Shown one piece after another: positions 4,456 through 7,247 of a stretch of DNA of 7,247 bases (position 1 is its first letter; every line of letters begins with the position of its first letter). The DNA is taken from positions 1 to 7,247 of the forward strand of contig JANPBZ010000186.1 of NCBI GenBank assembly GCA_031430695.1, given 5' to 3'. The notes below the pieces were generated by a model. It was not told the DNA's origin. It was given only the letters and a program-made list of their open reading frames with translations, and made no database searches. This stretch comes from JAENVT01 sp031430695. Its GTDB lineage: Bacteria > Actinomycetota > Acidimicrobiia > Acidimicrobiales > Ilumatobacteraceae. A program made the position numbers and the translations under genes.

Positions 4456-5610
4456 ATGAATGCTGATCAGGCCATGCGGGCACATTCGGCGACATTGCCA
4501 GCGCCGACCTTCGCGAACCCGACGTTCGTGACCCCGCCGCCACTTGCGTCGGCGACCGTCGCGATCGTCACGTCCGCCGCGCTCTACACGGCCGACGACA
4601 CTGCCTTCGCCGGGGGCGACACCAGCTTCCGGCTGATCGACAGTGACCGTCGGGATCTGGTCCTCGGTCACTGGAGCCCGAACTTCGACCGTGCTGCGAT
4701 TGCGATCGACCTGAACGTCGTGTACCCGATCGATCGACTTGAGGAACTCGCCGCGCAGCGAGTGATCGGCGCGGTCGCCCCCCGTCACGTGTCGTTCGCC
4801 GGGAACCAGCCCGACGACGTCGCCGCGATCCGACTCGACAGCGGACCAGCAGCCGCGGCGGCGTTGGTTGCAGACGGCGTCGATGTGGTGTTGTTGACAC
4901 CGGTTTGACCGCTGTGCACGCGCACCGTGAGTGTGCTCGCCCACATCTTCGAAGCTGCCGGCATCGCGACAATCGTGCTGTCATCAATCCGGGAGATGAC
5001 CGTCAAGGTCGCCCCGCCACGCGCGCTGCACTGCGAGTTCCCACTCGGACGCCCCCTCGGTCACCCCGGCGACCCGACGTTCCAACACGACGTCCTCGCG
5101 CGAGCCTTCGCGCTCCTCGACGAGACGTCGGGGCCGGTACTCGTCGATCATCCCATTATCATCGACACCGCCAGCGAACAGATCTCCTGCACCCTGCCAC
5201 CGCGCTACGACCCGACCCTCCCGCCAGCAGTCGACGAAGCACGCGGACTCCGCCGCGCCTACGACCGGTCTGTCGGTCGCCGCGGCGTGACCTCGGTGGG
5301 TCGAGCAGTCGAACCTGACGGCATTCCTGATGCTGTCGCCGTGCTCGTTGCGATCGCCGACGGTGCCGATTGGAAGACGGCCGGCGTTCCTGGCGGGAAC
5401 ACCACTGCGCTCTGTCACGACATTCGTACCTACTACGAAGAGGCCGCACTCGAACATGTCGATGGGCCGCTGCCCGGCCCACGAGCGCTCGAAGACTGGT
5501 TCTTCGAGCGCACGCACACCGGCCAGATCGTTCTCGCCGCCCGCCAAGCGATCCGCGACGGCGGCGCCAAGACACCGATCTGGTTCTACATGACCCCAGC
5601 ATCACGCTGA
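4456..5610 (+). CDS. Probable GrdB-family selenoprotein (glycine/sarcosine/betaine reductase selenoprotein B-like), U-x-x-C
   Basis: Reading TGA 4906-4908 as selenocysteine gives one 384-aa protein with U151-P-L-C154. The N-terminal half holds LASATVAIVTSAALY, FRLIDSDRRDLVLGHWSPNF, DLNVVYPIDRLEELA and IGAVAPRHVSF. The active region reads GVDVVLLTPV-U-PLCTRTVSVLA, then HIFEAAGIATIVLSS, PPRALHCEFPLGRPLG and a C-terminal half with LPPRYDPTLPPAVDEA, YYEEAAL and IWFYMTP. This layout matches the GrdB-like family, where Sec sits in a V-L-T-x-x-U-x-x-C segment. Classical GrdB reduces and cleaves glycine, betaine or sarcosine with GrdA in clostridia. Actinobacterial members lack the rest of that complex, so the reaction here is unknown. 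There is no signal peptide, so the protein is cytoplasmic. Homology is uninterrupted across the TGA in one frame. The 3' end overlaps the convergent HD-GYP gene by 9 bases. Confidence 0.87.
4917..4939 (+). promoter_or_regulatory. Candidate bSECIS hairpin for the TGA at 4906
   Basis: GCGCAC (4920-4925) pairs with GTGTGC (4931-4936), with one G-T wobble, around a CGTGA loop (4926-4930). The GU of the loop begins 19 bases after the TGA, about the distance of the loop GGU in E. coli fdhF. The stem is short and the loop is less canonical than the hairpin at 2721-2740, so the structure alone is moderate evidence. Confidence 0.5.
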
Positions 5611-6472
5611 GGTCATCGAGACCTTCACGTCGTCGTCGAGAACCACGTTGCGCCCGACCGAGTCGAGCGGCGACGAGCCTGACGTCGACTCGTGGAGGCA
5701 ATCGATGACCGCGGCAACAATCGATTCGTCCCACTGTGAACCCGCGTGTTCCTGGAGGGCTCCGATTGCCCGAGCGTGACCGAGCCCTTCCCGATACTGG
5801 CGGGTGAAGGCCATCGCGTCGTACGCGTCGCAGACGCTGACGATCCGCGCCAGGAACGGAATGTCGTTGCCTGTCAAACCGTCCGGATATCCGCCGCCAT
5901 CGATGCGTTCATGATGCCCGCGCACGATCGGGCCGATGTCGGCAAGCACCGTCGATTGCTCGACGAGGACCTGGCCAGCGATCGTGTGACCTTTGACGAT
6001 CTCGAACTCTCCGCTTCAAGTCGGCCAGCCTTGTTCAAGATCTCGTCGGGGACCGACAACTTCCCGAGATCGTGAAGCAGCGCGGCCAGCCCGAGACGAT
6101 GGATGTCGGCGCCCGGCAAGCGAAGGTGTTCACCGACACGAATCGCGTGTGCCGCTGTGCGCACGACGTGATCGCGGGTGATCACATCCTTGGTCGCGAG
6201 CATTGCGATGAACCGGTGCACCAACGGCTCCAAACCCAACTCGAACGCCGACAGCGGGTCGTTCGCGACCTGAGGCCACCGTGAGCCACCCCGGGTTCGG
6301 TGCAGTCCTGATTCCTTGGCCTTCGGGTCGGGGGGCTAATTGCTTCGCCGCGCCGGTGCTCGAAGAGCCGGATCACTTCGAGTGTCTCGACGCGCAACGC
6401 GGCGAGCCGCTCCAAAGCGCCAGACTTCGCGACGACTGCGGCGCGGAGGTCAGAGAATCTGGTTCGTGCCAT
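5602..6472 (-). pseudogene. HD-GYP domain cyclic-di-GMP phosphodiesterase, disrupted by two small frameshifts
   Basis: The gene reads leftwards from ATG 6470-6472: a helical N-terminus (SDLRAAVVAKSGALERL, TLEVIRLFEHRRGEAIS), then NDPLSAFELGLEPLVHRFIA, TRDHVVRTAAHAIRVGEHL, LAALLHDLGKLSVPDEILNK. After a frame change come EFEIVKGHTIAGQVL, VRGHHERIDGGGYPDGLTG, SVCDAYDAMAFTRQYREGL and a stop at 5602. HDLGK (complement of about 6060-6074) is the metal-binding HD pair, and HHExxDGxGYPxGL is the GYP signature, so the intact enzyme would hydrolyse cyclic di-GMP. The breaks lie at a run of six G (6330-6335 on the plus strand; seven would restore the frame) and near 6011-6015 (one base short). All catalytic motifs are conserved, so the damage is recent or a sequence error. 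It overlaps the GrdB-like gene tail to tail by 9 bases. Confidence 0.8.
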
Positions 6473-6480
6473 CGGATCAA

Positions 6481-6489
6481 TCCTTTCTT
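6481..6489 (-). promoter_or_regulatory. Ribosome binding site of the HD-GYP gene
   Basis: On the minus strand AAGAAAGGA ends 8 bases before ATG 6472. It fixes the start of the gene upstream of the HD region and supports the helical N-terminus as part of the protein. Confidence 0.55.
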
Positions 6490-6523
6490 ACCAAGTCGTC
6501 GAGATGTTCTCGGTTCTGCGCCG

Positions 6524-6715
6524 GTGACCGGTCGGGGTAGCACGTGGCGATGCGTAGGCTGTTGTTCAGCCAAGGCCACCATCTCGGAGATCGCCGCTTC
6601 GTTGTTTATCTCCCAGCGCACCGTCGATGCTCATCTCAGCCACATTGGCAGCAAGTTCGGAGTCACCGATCGCGTGAAGTTGGCCGTCACAGCCCGCGAG
6701 TACCTGACGGCGTAA
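6524..6715 (+). pseudogene. LuxR-type helix-turn-helix domain remnant
   Basis: The frame ends ISEIAASLFISQRTVDAHL, SHIGSKFGVTDRVKLAVTAR and EYLTA, stop 6713-6715. This is a LuxR/GerE DNA-binding domain: second and recognition helices (EIAASLFIS-x-RTV-x-AHL) and the closing KFGVTDRVKLA. The expected first part, V/LTGRE then a helix ending QGHT, is visible as VTGR in this frame. The following residues HVAMRRLLFSQGH lie in another frame (6541-6582), so two compensating indels leave 15 wrong residues in an otherwise open frame. The residue count across this stretch equals the family's. No sensor domain precedes it: upstream DNA is shared with the divergent HD-GYP gene start. As written, helix 1 is destroyed, so DNA binding is doubtful. 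Confidence 0.7.
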
Positions 6716-6753
6716 CCGACCGACGTCGAGTCCGATGTGGAACGTCGGGTCGG
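6716..6753 (+). terminator. Hairpin after the LuxR fragment, possible terminator
   Basis: CCGACCGACGT (6716-6726) pairs with ACGTCGGGTCGG (6742-6753), 11 pairs with one bulged G and a 15-base loop, starting directly after the TAA stop. No T-run follows, so it would be a non-canonical terminator, an mRNA 3' stabiliser, or an operator for the gene downstream. Confidence 0.4.
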
Positions 6754-6775
6754 CGAGCTAGTCCTCGCGTCCCTG

Positions 6776-6804
6776 TTCTGCGGCCCAGAGTACCGATCTA
6801 GGAT
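6776..6804 (+). promoter_or_regulatory. Possible promoter of the cysteine-synthase-family gene
   Basis: TTCTGC (6776-6781), a 17-base spacer and TAGGAT (6799-6804) resemble a housekeeping sigma promoter with a weak -35. It would give a leader of about 20-25 bases containing the GGAGGAG ribosome binding site (6822-6828) before ATG 6834. Confidence 0.4.
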
Positions 6805-6833
6805 CGCCGTCTCAGTGATGTGGAGGAGAACCG

Positions 6834-7247
6834 ATGGATACGACTTCAGCTGGCGCGTTGGCAGGTATCGGGAACACTCCGCTCGTCGAGCTCGTCCGTG
6901 TGGTGCCTGAAGGTTCGGCGCGTGTCCTGGTCAAGCTCGAGTTCGCCAATCCAACGGGCAGCATGAAAGACCGGATGGCCCGCACCGCGATCGAAGGGGC
7001 GATCCGCAACGGGCACCTCGGTCCCGGTGACACCGTCGTCGAATACACCGCAGGCACCACGGGCATCTCGCTGGCGTTCGTGTGCGCCGCACTGGGGTAC
7101 CCGCTGCACATCGTGTTCTCCGACGCGTTCAGCGTCGAGAAGCGTCGCACGATGCGCGCCTTTGGCGCCACGGTTGAAGACGTTCCCAGCGACGGCGGTC
7201 GGATCAACGAGAAGCTGATCAAGAGCATGATCGCCCGAGCGGGCGAA
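6834..7247 (+). CDS. Cysteine synthase-family PLP enzyme (5' part, runs off the right edge)
   Basis: ATG 6834 follows a strong GGAGGAG site by 5 bases. The 138 visible residues are in one open frame to the window end. GIGNTPLVEL is the usual fold-type II opening. NPTGSMKDRMA carries the PLP lysine (Lys45). EYTAGTTGISLAFVCAALGY (from Glu70) is the PLP-phosphate loop, and FSDAFSVEKRRTMRAFGA and GGRINEKLIK follow. The family condenses O-acetylserine or similar substrates with sulfide, or performs related beta-replacement or elimination. The loop is TAGTTGIS rather than the TSGNTGI of CysK, and resembles the EYTGGSTG subgroup, so it should not be named cysK. It is a separate transcription unit, behind a hairpin. 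Because these enzymes handle sulfur and sometimes selenium, a link to the selenoprotein operon is tempting, but it rests on distance alone. Confidence 0.85.
   Translation, partial: MDTTSAGALAGIGNTPLVELVRVVPEGSARVLVKLEFANPTGSMKDRMARTAIEGAIRNGHLGPGDTVVEYTAGTTGISLAFVCAALGYPLHIVFSDAFSVEKRRTMRAFGATVEDVPSDGGRINEKLIKSMIARAGE

Noticed and set aside
2700..4908. An alternative genetic code with UGA as tryptophan or glycine instead of selenocysteine
   Set aside because: Tryptophan is written TGG throughout, and other genes (ccdA, the GrdB-like gene, small ORFs) end normally at TGA. Both internal TGAs fall exactly at the U/C-x-x-C redox position, which a global recoding would not produce.
4162..4944. 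A 260-codon open frame on the minus strand opposite the CxxC and GrdB-like genes
   Set aside because: Its Val-rich and Arg-rich composition mirrors the plus-strand repeats and coding sequence; it has no recognisable domain and covers a well-supported selenoprotein gene.
6281..6523. A sensor domain in front of the LuxR helix-turn-helix fragment
   Set aside because: The plus-strand frame is open here but its sequence is the antisense of the HD-GYP gene's N-terminal region, which has its own ribosome binding site and helical coding pattern.
6834..7247. Calling the PLP enzyme cysK, or a selenocysteine-specific enzyme
   Set aside because: The PLP-phosphate loop differs from CysK and only the first 138 residues are visible; nothing in the sequence shows selenium specificity.

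Overview
The window is high-GC DNA with strongly GC-biased third codon positions, an actinobacterial-type DsbE/CcdA pair and probable leaderless promoters (a TANNNT -10 box 6-7 bases before the start codon). This fits Actinomycetota, perhaps an Acidimicrobiia-like lineage. The lineage is inferred from protein style and not proven. I see no rRNA, tRNA, CRISPR array or insertion sequence.

The left third (1-2169, minus strand) is largely gene debris. It holds the N-terminal part of an AbiEi-type antitoxin or regulator that runs off the window. Next come a type I restriction (HsdR) motor fragment fused to the tail of a DEDDh exonuclease, and two small overlapping genes of unknown function. The last piece is a chimera made of the first half of a PhnD-type lipoprotein (the subfamily often annotated as selenate-binding) joined inside the P-loop to the matching ABC ATPase.

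The centre (2338-5610, plus strand) is the notable part: a probable selenium-dependent redox operon. It starts with a DsbE/MPT53-like thioredoxin-fold lipoprotein whose first active-site cysteine codon is an in-frame TGA (U101-x-x-C104). A hairpin with a GGUC loop lies at bSECIS distance after that TGA. Then come a CcdA-type membrane electron carrier, a small CxxC protein with a one-base frameshift, and a GrdB-like selenoprotein with a second in-frame TGA (U151-x-x-C154) and its own hairpin. The parsimonious model is that CcdA passes electrons across the membrane to the Sec-containing lipoprotein, while the cytoplasmic GrdB-like and CxxC proteins share the same selenium or thiol chemistry. The transporter remnant next door would once have supplied selenium. 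The links between genes are inferred from adjacency.

The right part (5602-7247) holds a frameshifted HD-GYP cyclic-di-GMP phosphodiesterase on the minus strand, convergent with the GrdB-like gene. It is followed by a LuxR-type helix-turn-helix fragment with two compensating frameshifts and the 5' part of a cysteine-synthase-family PLP enzyme. Small indels recur in at least four genes, so either the region is decaying or the sequence carries uncorrected indel errors. Both TGA-containing genes stay in one frame across the TGA and so are not explained this way.
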